Source: Takakia lepidozioides (lineage: Eukaryota > Streptophyta > Takakiopsida > Takakiales > Takakiaceae). Taken from it: 64,000 nt of DNA. The notes beneath the pieces were generated by a model. It saw nothing but the letters and a program-made list of their open reading frames with translations. It was not told where the DNA came from and searched no databases. Each line of letters begins with the position of its first letter. The stretch's first letter is position 1. The DNA is taken from NCBI GenBank assembly GCA_030704615.1, contig CM060731.1, forward strand, positions 33,604,001 to 33,668,000. Reading direction: 5' to 3'. Shown in pieces: positions 33,262 through 44,105 of this stretch. The translations under genes were made by a program, and so were the position numbers.

Positions 33262-34308
33262 ATGGTGTTTGAGCGCTTGAGAGCGCATGGGTTGAAATTG
33301 CACCGTGGGAAGTGCAAATTCTTTCATAACCAGATTGAGTATCTGGGCCACATGATATATCATGGAGGATTGGGTGTTCAAAAGACAAAGGTGGAGGCCA
33401 TTGCACGCATTCCACGCCCCATAGATGTTAGCCGAGTTCGTGCTTTCATGGGGTTGACAAACTACTATCGACGGTTTGTCGAGGGATTTAGCAGCATTGC
33501 AAAGGCTCTTATCAAGTTGACCAAGGTGGGTCAAGAGTGGCAGTGGGAGGAGGAGCAAGAGGAAGCCTTTGAGGAACTCAAGGCTCAATTGACTTCTGCA
33601 CCTATTCTGAGGCGGTCTATTCGGGGGCGGCCTTTCCAGCTACATACGGATTGGAGTATGTTGGGGATTGGAGCAGTGCTCACACAGGTGGATGACGAGG
33701 GAAGAGAGTTCGTAATGGCATATGCCAGCCGCTCGAACAATGATGCCAAGGCAAAGTATAGCTCATATGAAGGGGAGTGTCTAGCTGCGGTATGGGTAGT
33801 GGCACATTTCAGATGCTACCTCTATGACAACCTCTTCACCCTTATCACGGATCACCAACCATTGAAGTGGTTGATGGAGTCAGACAAACTTACAATGAAG
33901 CTTGCACGGTGGGCACTTATGCTTCAAGAGTACGACTTCCAGGAGGTGCATCGAGCCGATATAGTCAATCTGGATGTAGATGGGTTGAGTCGTAATCAAT
34001 GCACAAGCGAGCATGATGATACTGGAGCTCGGTGGCATGGTGAGACGGATGATGAGATGGTGCCAGGACGACATACATCTACTTTTTTGTGCATCCTAGC
34101 AATGGGAGCTCAAGCTGGTCCATCCCATAAGATTGATCATGTAGATGGTGTGCATGACGATCCGGAGATCAGCGAAGAGCTTGGTGGTGCTAAGGATATG
34201 CATGAAGATGCAGCAGTGTTGGCCTACCTTCGTATAGGAGAGACATCAGCCAGTGTGACTGCTAAGGAGAGAGATCGGATCCTACAACGAGCCAAGAGGT
34301 TCAAGTAA
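33262..34308 (+). CDS. RT thumb, connection and RNase H of the gypsy element
   Basis: This uninterrupted 348-residue frame carries HGLKLHRGKCKFF, VRAFMGLTNYYRRFVEGFS and LTSAPIL of the RT C-terminal part. It then has FQLHTDWSMLGIGAVLTQ (first RNase H Asp), SSYEGECLAAVW (Glu) and FTLITDHQPLKWL (Asp), then ADIVNLDVDGLSR. The RNase H catalytic residues look kept. It follows the RT after a single stop codon and is the best preserved piece of the element. Confidence 0.85.
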   Translation: MVFERLRAHGLKLHRGKCKFFHNQIEYLGHMIYHGGLGVQKTKVEAIARIPRPIDVSRVRAFMGLTNYYRRFVEGFSSIAKALIKLTKVGQEWQWEEEQEEAFEELKAQLTSAPILRRSIRGRPFQLHTDWSMLGIGAVLTQVDDEGREFVMAYASRSNNDAKAKYSSYEGECLAAVWVVAHFRCYLYDNLFTLITDHQPLKWLMESDKLTMKLARWALMLQEYDFQEVHRADIVNLDVDGLSRNQCTSEHDDTGARWHGETDDEMVPGRHTSTFLCILAMGAQAGPSHKIDHVDGVHDDPEISEELGGAKDMHEDAAVLAYLRIGETSASVTAKERDRILQRAKRFK

Positions 34309-34698
34309 GATGGGACTCACCTACTCCGAGTATGGGAGGATGGACGAGTGAGGATTGTGCCTCAGCTAACACAACGAACGCGATTGGTACGCCATGCTCA
34401 TAAGGAGTTGAGACATTTTGGGGTGTGGCGCACTCATAGTTTGCTGCAAGGACAGTACTGGTGGCGGGGCATGCACACGGATGTGCAACAGTTAGTGACA
34501 AGGTGTATGGTGTGTCATAGAGTGCGGGCTTTTTTCAATGCACCTACTCCACAATTGCATCATTTACGCATTATGGGTTTGGGCTATCGTTGGAGTCTTG
34601 ACTTCGCAGGCCCATTGCTACTAACGATTCGCTATAACAAGTATGTGCTGGTGATGATGGAACATTTCTCCAAGTGGATTGAACTGGTGGGTTTTTAG
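34309..34698 (+). pseudogene. Integrase zinc-binding domain and start of the core
   Basis: The frame contains an H-x4-H-x29-C-x2-C pattern (HAHKELRHFG ... CMVCHRV), the integrase zinc finger. It is followed by WSLDFAGPLL with the first core Asp and VLVMMEHFSKWIELV. The core then ends abruptly at about 34,690. The next bases read GFLVAYASRSNNAAKAKY, a piece of RNase H, so two parts of an element are fused out of order. Confidence 0.75.
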
Positions 34699-34759
34699 TG
34701 GCTTATGCTAGCCGCTCGAACAACGCTGCAAAGGCTAAGTATGTGAAGGAGAGACAGAC

Positions 34760-36750
34760 TCAATGTGTCTGACATTTCATAGAGAGCCATATTGAGACTT
34801 ACCAACGTTGTGTCCAAGTGGGGGTTTTATGTTTTTTTAACCTCAGTCATAGGAATTGCATGTTTTCAAACGAAAAACAAACCATGACCGGGTATAGAGG
34901 ACTGGTACGTTTATTGGGTACAACTGCACTAATTTTACAAACTACTTGGCCTATCTATACATTTATAAACATTGAATACACTCCTGGAAATAATCACTTA
35001 CAAACCAGAATATATTAAATACTTAAAGAATCATTTAAAAACTTAAACTATTTTTTGTGGTTCACCTTCAACGAAAAACAAACGACACCATGCATAAACT
35101 CTAGTTCAACCAAGGTTTTGCGAGGCGCAATATAGCCAGCAACCCTAAACCTATAGCTGTGGCGGCGGGTTTCCCCTTGAGAAACATTTGGTGATATAGC
35201 CACAAACCTAAGCAGCGAGTATGGGTTTGACATTGAGACATCCTTAGTGATATAGCTTGAATCCAAACTTTCTATACGAAAATCCCAAACAATCCCACAT
35301 CCAACATTAGGCTGTCATTAATGCCCAATATATCTCGGTAGTCTTAGCATAATATACATATTCAGTATCATGAGAAAGAATAGGGTTTAGGATATATGTT
35401 CTGACATATTCTATGGCATATTGAATGGAAATCTCTTCCGGTCTCCGGAGCACAAACCCTATATTTTTTCAGTGTTTCCCTGAAAAACTATATCTCAAAA
35501 TGTAAAAGTAGTTTTAGGGGTCAGAGTTTCGCATTGCGAAAATATCCATGCATCAGGACCTTAAATGTGACATGAAGTCTCATCGCCCACTCTCGCACCT
35601 ATCATGAAAAGGGTCTGGTGCCGTGTGAGCACAATGTGAGGAAAATCCACGCCTATAGGGTAACATGTTTATCAGGTTAGGGTAACGAGGTCTATCACCG
35701 TGCATGTCCATATTACTGCGCAGCATGACTGTTGCAAAACCTTCAAGTGCATTCAGCCTATTATCGCTCGCACTATGGGCCCTCCACTGAGATACACCTA
35801 TGCCATTATGAAAAGACATGAATAAGCTATGTTCCATAGACAATGAGGTAATAAAGAAAGCAAGTCGCAAGACAACATGAAACTGAGCAGGCTGGAAAAG
35901 AAAAAAAAAGAATAGAGTGTGCATGCAGGAGCAAGAGACCTAAAACCCATCATGTTCATGACCATGAATGACATATATGTTCCACATATTTTTTATCAAC
36001 ATTTTTAATCCTATCAATCGTTGATAAATAATTATACACCCTTGAAAACTCTTATTATAACATATAATATGAGCACATGCAATTCTCTGCATTTGATGGT
36101 ACGTGGATGATAGCTTAGGGATACAATACAAAGTGTGCAAAGCGAGGGAATCTATTTGGCGGGACGAATGACATTCAATTCTACTGAGCTTTAGATTGAA
36201 AAACGTTAATATCGTACAAGTACTACTGGTGTATCTCCACTGAATTCAATTTTGAAATCCGTGCTGGCATAGTATCACAGAATGGATGTTTCAAGTTCAA
36301 GATTTGAGTATAGAAGGAACAAATCCAGTTGATATTCTTGTCAATTGAATTTCAGAGTTTTGAATGGTTTAGGAGAGCTAAGAAGACATGCCAAGGGAAG
36401 CGCATAGTTTCAATATTCAGATATTTTCCTGTAGGCATTACAAAGCAACAAGGTGAGCAAATAGATTTAGAATGGCATAAGTTTGACCTCTTCTATCAGT
36501 TCATCACAGGTTGTACAATTCATCATACTTATACAAAACTACATCACAAGCATTTGGTAGAATTTATAGAGAGTTGGGTAAGACAAAGAAATCCAGCTAC
36601 TGTAGGAGACATACATTGTGTAGGAGAGAACTAAAGAAGAAAACTTGGGGTCAGAGGGCTAAAGAGGTGGGATATGAGTTTCCACCAAAGTAGTTTAAGC
36701 TTTCACCACTATGTCTAAGATATAGTTCAAATCAGATTAGCTTAGATATC
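34760..36750. other. No gene seen
   Basis: AT-rich sequence with short frames on both strands and no recognised motif. The frame at 36,329-36,634 (101 residues, with WHKFDLFYQFITG) could belong to the leader of the pogo-like element that follows; support is weak. Confidence 0.4.
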
Positions 36751-36753
36751 AAA

Positions 36754-38990
36754 CATGGTGGCCAGCACTCGACGATCATCTCAAGGGCTTCTTCAAGGAC
36801 ATCAAACAGTTGTTCAACCTTCTCTACCACAACGTCGACGATCTCGCAACAGTCTTTTGGAAGATGTTCCACCATCATCTCCTATCATATCTACCACTCC
36901 AAATCTGACTCAAGTTGGTACAACAATAGAGTAGAAGAAAAACCTGAAAGCAGTAAGAATTGCACTCCAAGGCATCCACAAAAAAAAAAGGCGGAGACAA
37001 GGTCTTTGTGGGGTAAATGGACTGATGATCAGCTTGAGGAAGCTATGGATGCAGTGGAAATAGGTCAGATGAGTCAAAGACAAGTTGCACATCATTGAAA
37101 TATTCTTGAATCTTCATTGAGAGATCATCTTACAGAAAAGGTTACTCAAAAGAAAGTGGGAGCAAAGGCAGTACCCACACCAAGTGAAGAAATACCTATT
37201 GTTGAATGGGTCATTGAAAATATAGGATATTGCACATACTGTCACAAAACTTCAACTGAGGTTGAAAGTAGCAAAGCTCACTCAAACCAGAGTTACTCCA
37301 TTCACAAAAGGGATTCCTGGGGATTCGTGGTGGAAATGGTTCAAACGCCGTCATCCACAACTATCGCTCCGGATGGCAGAGGGGCTAGAAGTTGCTAGAG
37401 AAAGGCTATTACTTCAGAGCATTGCAAGAGCTTCTACAAAAATTTACAGCTACTCTATGACAAATACAATTATCCACCCACACATACCTGGAACTCGGAT
37501 GAATCTGGTGTACAAGCTGGCCGTAACTCTGGTGCACGAGTGATCGTAAAGAAAGGCTCTAACTTTGTCTATAGTACTATTCCAAAATCCAGGAAATGGT
37601 TAACAGTCAATGCAGTTGTGAATGCAGCAGGTCAACACCTTCCTAACATCTTCATCTTCAAGGGTGAGAAGATAATGACAAACTATGTCAAGGATTGTGG
37701 ACCGAGCTCCTGTATGGCTATGCAAGGGAAAGCTTGGATGACAACAAAGCTATTCAAAATGGTTGTCCTTCTTCTAAAAGAGTGTCCCACATATTTCCCT
37801 TGAAGATCGTCATCTTTTAATACTCGATGGCCATGGAAATCATGTGACACTAGAAGCTATTTCATTGGCTATGGAAATTGGCTTGGGTATGGTTACACTC
37901 TCAGCGCACACGTCACATGCGCTTCAGCCATTGGATGTGTCTTGTTTCAAGCCTTTCAAAGTTGTTTTCAGAGTTACACGTGATTCTGAAATGCTTAAAG
38001 GCATTTCAATGAACCAGATAAGTCTACATTGGCTAGTTGGGTTGACCGAGCAATACAGAAGGCTCTAACATTATAAACATTATGGCAGGTTTTCGAACTA
38101 CTGGCATTTGACCTCTAAATCCTGGGCAATGGACGAAAAAACAATGTCATTCCAACAATTCACTAACGTTCAAGTTGTTCCTTCAAGCGACAGTGAACGG
38201 GAGACTGAGGCAGCAACTAACGTGTTGCTGTCAATGCATACTGATAATGTTCATTCTACTGGCCATGAGGGAGTAACACCTGATGTCATTATATGTCTTA
38301 CCACAACAACAAATTTTCACTCATTAGCCTTCTACTCAAGGTATGGATGTTCAGTGTGCTCAGTATTCAAACAATGATCGGTCATCTCTTGCAAATATGC
38401 TTGCTTTGCCAGAGTTTCCTCGACGTCCTATGAAAGGCACAAAATCTTTGGTGGATTATGGAAGTTCCATCATCATGATTGCAGATGAATACACAACCAT
38501 TATGAAAAATAAGGCTTTACTAAAGAAAGAGGCTGAAAAAGAACGAGAGAAGAAGAGACTCTTGAAATAGAAGAGGGCTCATACAAAAGGAGAGAGATGC
38601 CCATACAGCAAGACAGAAGGCGACTGAGAAGGCTACATTAAAAATTGAGAAAAAAAACAAACAAGTTCTCGAAGCTTACTAGAGTTCTGAGAATGTGCGA
38701 AAAATGGGTGAGGCATTCCATACTACTATTCAAAATGGAGCTGACATGATCCGAGAATCTATCATGGGATGAACTATGGTTTGACTAACCATTTGCAAAA
38801 GACAACAATGGCTAGAGTCTTACAAAGGAGGAGGGCAAGTCGCCGAGGAAATGGCGAGAATGTCCAACCACCATTGGCAACTATGAATAGTAATGTCATG
38901 CATCATGATGTTCATAGGTCGGTTGTTCCCCCATTTCTAGGTCTACTTTCATCAGGGCATGCTACCCCTTCACTGAATAGTGGCTAAGAT
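36754..38990 (+). pseudogene. Pogo-like (Tc1/mariner superfamily) transposase, frameshifted
   Basis: Pieces appear in order but in different frames. An N-terminal helix-turn-helix reads KWTDDQLEEAMDAVEIGQMS (about 37,012). A CENP-B-like segment follows (GIPGDSWWKWFKRRHPQL, about 37,310). Then comes the DDE core: WNSDESGVQ-like W-N-S-D-E-S-G at about 37,491-37,515, LILDGHGNHVT (37,818-37,850), and SAHTSHALQPLDVSCFKPF (about 37,900-37,960), where the third acidic residue is the Asp. A Lys/Glu-rich coiled coil follows (ALLKKEAEKEREKKRLLK). Frame changes near 37,110, 37,260, 37,540 and 37,800 and several stops mean that no active enzyme can be made. Confidence 0.75.
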
Positions 38991-38999
38991 AAAACCTTA

Positions 39000-41900
39000 A
39001 ATGTCTAAGGTCATCTTAGGCTATTGCATCTTCTATTTTTCACCTCAAGTTTTGTAGATCTCAAGTATGTAGGAAGCCATAGCTTATAATCTGTTTTGTA
39101 GAGACATATTATTGCTTCCATGAACAAGCTAATATTCAGATGTTTAGACAGATGCATTTTTCTTTTGGGAATATATGATCGAAAGTGACAGAGAAGACTC
39201 ATGTAGGTTTAGATTCCTACATACCTTATGTTGATATGAGATGAAGTATACCAACACTTACTCGTAGTGCTTGTAAGGTTGTTGTTTATGTAATCACCAT
39301 ATCCAGCTCCTCTCATACACATAATTACCCACACACGCTTCCACACAATGGGGGAAATACTGGCAGGGCAAGTGTGCACAACATAACCACAATTGTGGGG
39401 GCCAAGAGCATCAATGCAACATAGCCTTAGTCTGTGAGCATTTACTCGGGCATGAGAGCTGCGATTAGAAAGCACAGTAACTCGAGAATCATGGCCTGTC
39501 GTCGGAGCTCTTTCTTCGCTAGCTCTATAGGACACTGTCGTCATCGCTCATTCTCTGCTAGCTCTGCTTTGCTTTGACACTGGGATAAACGATGCAAGTA
39601 AAATGTAGGTTGCAACCGACAAAAGCAAATAAAAGATATACAAGAGAAGAGATTGTTTGCTGGTGGGAGGCAAGAAGTGCGTAGAGGATAAATAATAAAA
39701 AAGAATGTGAATCTGGTGTACAGGTGGGAGAGAAGGTGAGAGAAGGTGAGAGAAGGTGAGTGACGATAGCCATTTGTCTTTGTCAAAACCCACATGGTCA
39801 AGAGCCAATAACCGCTACACACGCACTTCACTACCGTGCATATTGAGGCCCATGGCCGTTGTAGATGAGCGCTCAAGCTTCAACACCGTCGTGGTGAAAC
39901 ACACGGTCAACCTACGGTCATTGGTCCATCTCCTTGGTACCATGTGAATAGACCATCACAATAATTAAAAGTGTTCCCTGTCATAAAAGTCCATTTGAAC
40001 TTAGTCAAGCAACTCCTTTAAAGCTATTGATATGTTTGGGTCGCATATTGACCCCCTTGCATGCTTATCTCCATAATTTTTTTAGTTTTCATCCAAATTT
40101 TGTTATTTCAATCGGGAATTATAAGGTATGTCATAGACACCTCCCTTGCCTTGTTTAGCCTAATTCAGCACTGGATAATATTGATATGCTGCTTAGGTGC
40201 GCTATTATAAGCCTGGTTACCCTACTTGTTTTTTATGTGTTGTAACTAGTGCTCATGTGAACAGTTTCACTGGTTTATGAGTTTTGCAAATTATTGTTTC
40301 ATTGTAGAATATTCTTCGGATATCAAGGGAATATGCCCTCTTGCTCACATGCTACCCAACCTTGCCAGCTGAAGACCATACAGGACTCGTTGAATTAGTC
40401 AAGTCCACTTAATCTTTGTGCGGACCATGACGGTTTTTTCGCACAGACAAGGACAGACAACAACATACTGTACTTCTACAGTGGGTGATAATTACTTCAA
40501 ATTGAAAGTGCCTAACATGTTATGGGAAATTTTCAAATTTTGGCCTAAGTGCTGGATAACTATGGGACAAAAGTTCTTCAAAATTCGTGCAAAAATTTTC
40601 AAACCTTTCTCACGTTGCTTATAATAAGAGGAAAATTTCATTGAACAAAAATCAATATACATAAGCGGGCAAACTCACAATCTTCCTACAAATCCCAATC
40701 TACCCTAGAGAGCTACACATAACTTCCATAGGCCCATGCGTGGACTCAACAATGTCATCATATTGATCCACATCACTTATCATCCTGGCCTGTCCATCAA
40801 ATTAAGATCAAGGGTGTCCTCATCTTCAATATGCAGATTTGCGACATCTACACATAGATTCCTCAGGTCAAGGTAGACATAGGTTACATCCTTCATGACT
40901 TTAAGATTTCCTTCCACCAAATCATCTTTCATTGCAAACAAGTTAGTTGTAAAACTTGCTCACTAGGGGCAGGGGCTTTGGGTTTTTTATTTATTATGTT
41001 TTAAGAAAATCGATTTTTCCTCTTTTCATTTTCCTAATTCAAAAATGTTATATCTGCTATGGTCGCGAGGTGATTCCCCCCTTGTAAGCCTTCACTGCCG
41101 TACCGGTGGTATATTTTCCACCTCTTGCAATGCAATTTGGGACCGTCCCCTTAAGTTATTTTATAACAAGCCGCAAACCGCGAGAGGCTCTGTCCATTGA
41201 AGCTTTAAGCAACAACATTATTCTTAACATGATGTATGGTTACCTTACACATGCGAAAGCTTCTAGACCAATAACAATTTTGACAAACTGTCACTTGGTT
41301 TATCCTTTGGAGCTTTTTTCAGACCAATCACACTCTTGACACGGTGTAAGGTCTATTGACCATATTTTCTCCATTGACTTCAACACTTCTCTGCCCTGAA
41401 GGGACAGAGCCAACAAAAGAAAAAATTATATCACGAAGATGCTTAATGCGGAGGTGTGGTAAGTTGGGGAACATTCCTAAGGTGTCTATTTGTTTTTTTA
41501 ATTATTAGGCATAAAAATGCCTAACCGCCTAAGGTGGTACTTGAAGGCACATTTCACAAATACAAGCTTTCACTTTCCTGTACTATACCTACACCCTCTC
41601 CGACTTGTTCTACATAACTTACAAGAGCTTTTTGCTTTTGCTCTCTACCCAATCTTCCAATCCTTCCTCACTCTCCCAACAAACCAACAAGCCCTGACAC
41701 CTGATGGCACTAGAGTCCAAGTAGGATCTGCAAGTCGGTGTCAGAAAGCAAGGCCTTCATTGCTGCTGCTCAAGTGCGGCTGCCCAAGTCAATCTCCCTC
41801 TCTCTTTCCAACAACCGCCGTCACTTGCATCTACCAACACACTGGGAACTCTACCGGGGTGGGTGCAGGTACATCTCAGGCTGGCCTTTTCCAAAACCCA

Positions 41901-42340
41901 GTTTGCAAATCATATCTCTTCTGTCCAAGTAGAGAACATGAGCTACTTATTAAATGCACAACTCCTCAACACATTATGATACTCTGGATGGGACGGTGGA
42001 TCCAAGGTTGAGTGGGATTTTGAGAGGGATGGATGGATGCGAGGCTGTGTCGGTTTAGGGCTTCAGGACCAGAAACTAAACTGATGACATAAGTTCACAT
42101 TACCCGGTTTGAACAACTGTAATGTGAGAAACAAGCGTAGTGATGGTCATAAATAAATAGACATGGACAACCCAAGTTAGTGTAAATAAGAGCCTCTTCC
42201 CCTTGCCCCCTGGTACTGCCCCCTTTCGGATGTGGGCTCTACCACAGTAGTCATGAAAATTATAGGCCTTCATCTACATCTCATAATTGGGTAAAATCTA
42301 TAAACACATTTGTTCAGCCGCCTGGAACAACCAACATCCC
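39000..42340. other. No gene seen
   Basis: Long AT-rich stretch. A short GAGAGAAGGT repeat lies at 39,727-39,762. The 164-residue frame at 41,517-42,011 has no recognised motif and an unlikely composition, so I leave it out. Confidence 0.45.
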
Positions 42341-42880
42341 AAATTGTCCACCAACAGTCAGTAGCTTAGTTGGTTAAGTGGACTGAGTGCCCTCACTATT
42401 AAGGGGCCTGATTTGTGAGCTGTCGCTCCCAAGTGTTTCCCTTTCCAAAAATAAAATAAAAAAATTGTCCGGAACTATATGATGATTATTCATCAAAATC
42501 AGCGGCCAAGGATAACCAGCATACCAAATTGCTATATGATTATTCGTACAAGCCTCGAAACCAGCTGCCCGGGATACTTAGTACCCAACAACAGGTCGAG
42601 GAAATATTGCCAAATGTGAAAGGAATCGAGGCAGTAAACCAAATCGTAACGAACTATAAGATTAATCAGATAAGCCTTGAAATCAGCGGCCCAGGATAAC
42701 CAGCATTCCAAATTGTAATGAACTATGAAATCATATAAGCCTCAAAATCAGCAGCCCCGGACAACCAACATACCAAATTGTGACGAACTATGATTATTCC
42801 CAGGTATAAGCCTCAAAATCAGAGTCCCCCAATAACCTGCATACCAAATTGTTGTGAACTACCTATGTATGATTCCTAAG
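42330..42880 (+). repeat. Tandem repeat of about 60-66 bp, interrupted by the SINE
   Basis: Units contain CCAAATTG, (GA)ACTAT, ATGATTATTC, ATAAGCCT and AAATCAGCGGCC..GGATAACCAGCAT. Around six diverged copies follow the SINE, with one partial copy before it (CCAACATCCCAAATTGTCC). Confidence 0.8.
42350..42461 (+). mobile_element. SINE copy with internal deletion and target duplication
   Basis: The start (CAGTCAGTAGCTTAGTTGG, containing the A box) and the end (GGGGCCTGATTTGTGAGCTG, then TCGCTCCC and an A-rich tail) match the SINE at 22,431-22,665 in opposite orientation. About 120 bases in the middle, including the B box, are missing. AAATTGTCC flanks it on both sides (42,341-42,349 and 42,462-42,470), a 9-bp target-site duplication. 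It sits inside the tandem repeat described next. Confidence 0.85.
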
Positions 42881-43016
42881 CCTAGAAATGTCCGATCTGG
42901 AGTACAAAATGCAGATAAACCAGAACCCACTGAGGGGGGAGGAGATGAAAAAAAAAGGGTTAAGTGTTAAGTACCTGGATTATATAAGGAAATACACAAA
43001 TCCACAATTCAACTGA

Positions 43017-43135
43017 GTCTTGTTCATTCCACACAAAGAAAGGAAACAAGACTTGTTCATTCCACAAAACAAAGGAAACAAGACCACACAAACAAAGAAA
43101 ACAAGACTTGTTCATTCATTCAACACAAAGAAAAC
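43017..43135 (+). repeat. Short tandem repeat of CAAGACTTGTTCATTCCACA-type units
   Basis: Three to four units of about 30-36 bases, each with ACAAGACTTGTTCATTC and CACAAAGAAA, the third partly lost. It lies about 1 kb upstream of the LysM kinase start. Confidence 0.8.
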
Positions 43136-43139
43136 CAGG

Positions 43140-44105
43140 GGCAGATGGAGATGGAGATGAAGAGGGAGAGGGCCCACCTGGGCTGGGCTGGCATGGCACT
43201 CATAAAGAGGGAGGGCGCTCGTGGGAGAAGACGGGTCAAGTAGCAAAGCGTGTCCGTGCAGCGGCGGCGTTGAATCTGGCGCACCGGGGTTATTATGCCC
43301 CGCAGCGATCCACTACCTACCGACCTGCTTGTCAGATTCAAAGACTTCCTGCTCTGCAAGATGCCATCGGTGGCATGGACGAACGACTGAGGACGGAGCA
43401 GTGATCTCGTGCTGCAACCGACCTCCGGGATATAATCACATACGAAGAGCATGACCTTGTCAATTGTCAATTACTTCTCCCTGAGTTACGGCAAACTTTG
43501 AGGAGCTGCCATGGCTTGGTGGGGGTTGTAGCAAGTATTGAAGGAGGAGCTCTTGCATAATTTCACCTCTCGTGATGGAAGTCCACTGTTGGACGCAAAT
43601 GTGCGAGTAGGAGCATCGTCGTTCCCCTTGTAGGCTTTGATGTCTTAAGTAGATAGATTTACTTATATAACTTGCAGAAGAGCCGAGATCATAAAGCTGA
43701 TGTCAGATTTCTGATCATGCCTTCAGGCAGCCAACAGCCCCTGCAAGGGCAGAGCTTGCCATAGTCGGACCACGTGTTGGAGGTGTGGCCGACTACATGC
43801 TACAAAACGGTTGCTGGGTATAGTCTCACTTCCGCTCAGATGTGATCGAGGCGGAGGTGGAGGAGGGTTAAGAGGAATATGTGGAGCTGTCCCCAGCTCA
43901 CACCTTCGGTGGTGAAGTCTTGCCGGGTTCTCTTGCAGGAGCTTAGGGGATGTTTGAAAGGTAGATGAGGATCGCAGAGAAATAGGGTGGGGACTGGGAA
44001 CCCTTTGTGAAGCGATTCATAGAAAGAAACAGGAGCGGTATGGGTGGAAGTGCGGCTGCAAAGTCTGTACCATTGAGGGGGCAACATAGCAGTCGTCACC
44101 ATCGT
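43140..44105. promoter_or_regulatory. Upstream region of the LysM receptor kinase gene
   Basis: No separate gene is supported. Frames at 43,108-43,470 on both strands have no recognised motif. The region should hold the promoter and leader of the gene at 44,106; no firm TATA box was found. Confidence 0.35.

Larger units (their letters stand above)
23590..34760 (+). mobile_element. Ty3/gypsy element with a DNA methyltransferase domain, split by a transposon
   Basis: Plus-strand coding runs from about 23,590 to 24,943 (leader and C5-cytosine methyltransferase) and resumes at 32,213-34,700 (RT, RNase H, integrase zinc finger and start of the core). If the insert 24,944-32,212 and one copy of its 8-bp target duplication are ignored, the reading frame runs on without a shift from methyltransferase into pol. 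Many in-frame stops show that the element is dead. No LTR or gag was recognised. Retrotransposons carrying DNA methyltransferases have been described in some algae (general knowledge), which supports reading this as one element. Confidence 0.75.

Noticed and set aside
41517-42011. Gene encoding a 164-residue protein
   Set aside because: No motif, odd composition, no splice or polyadenylation context.
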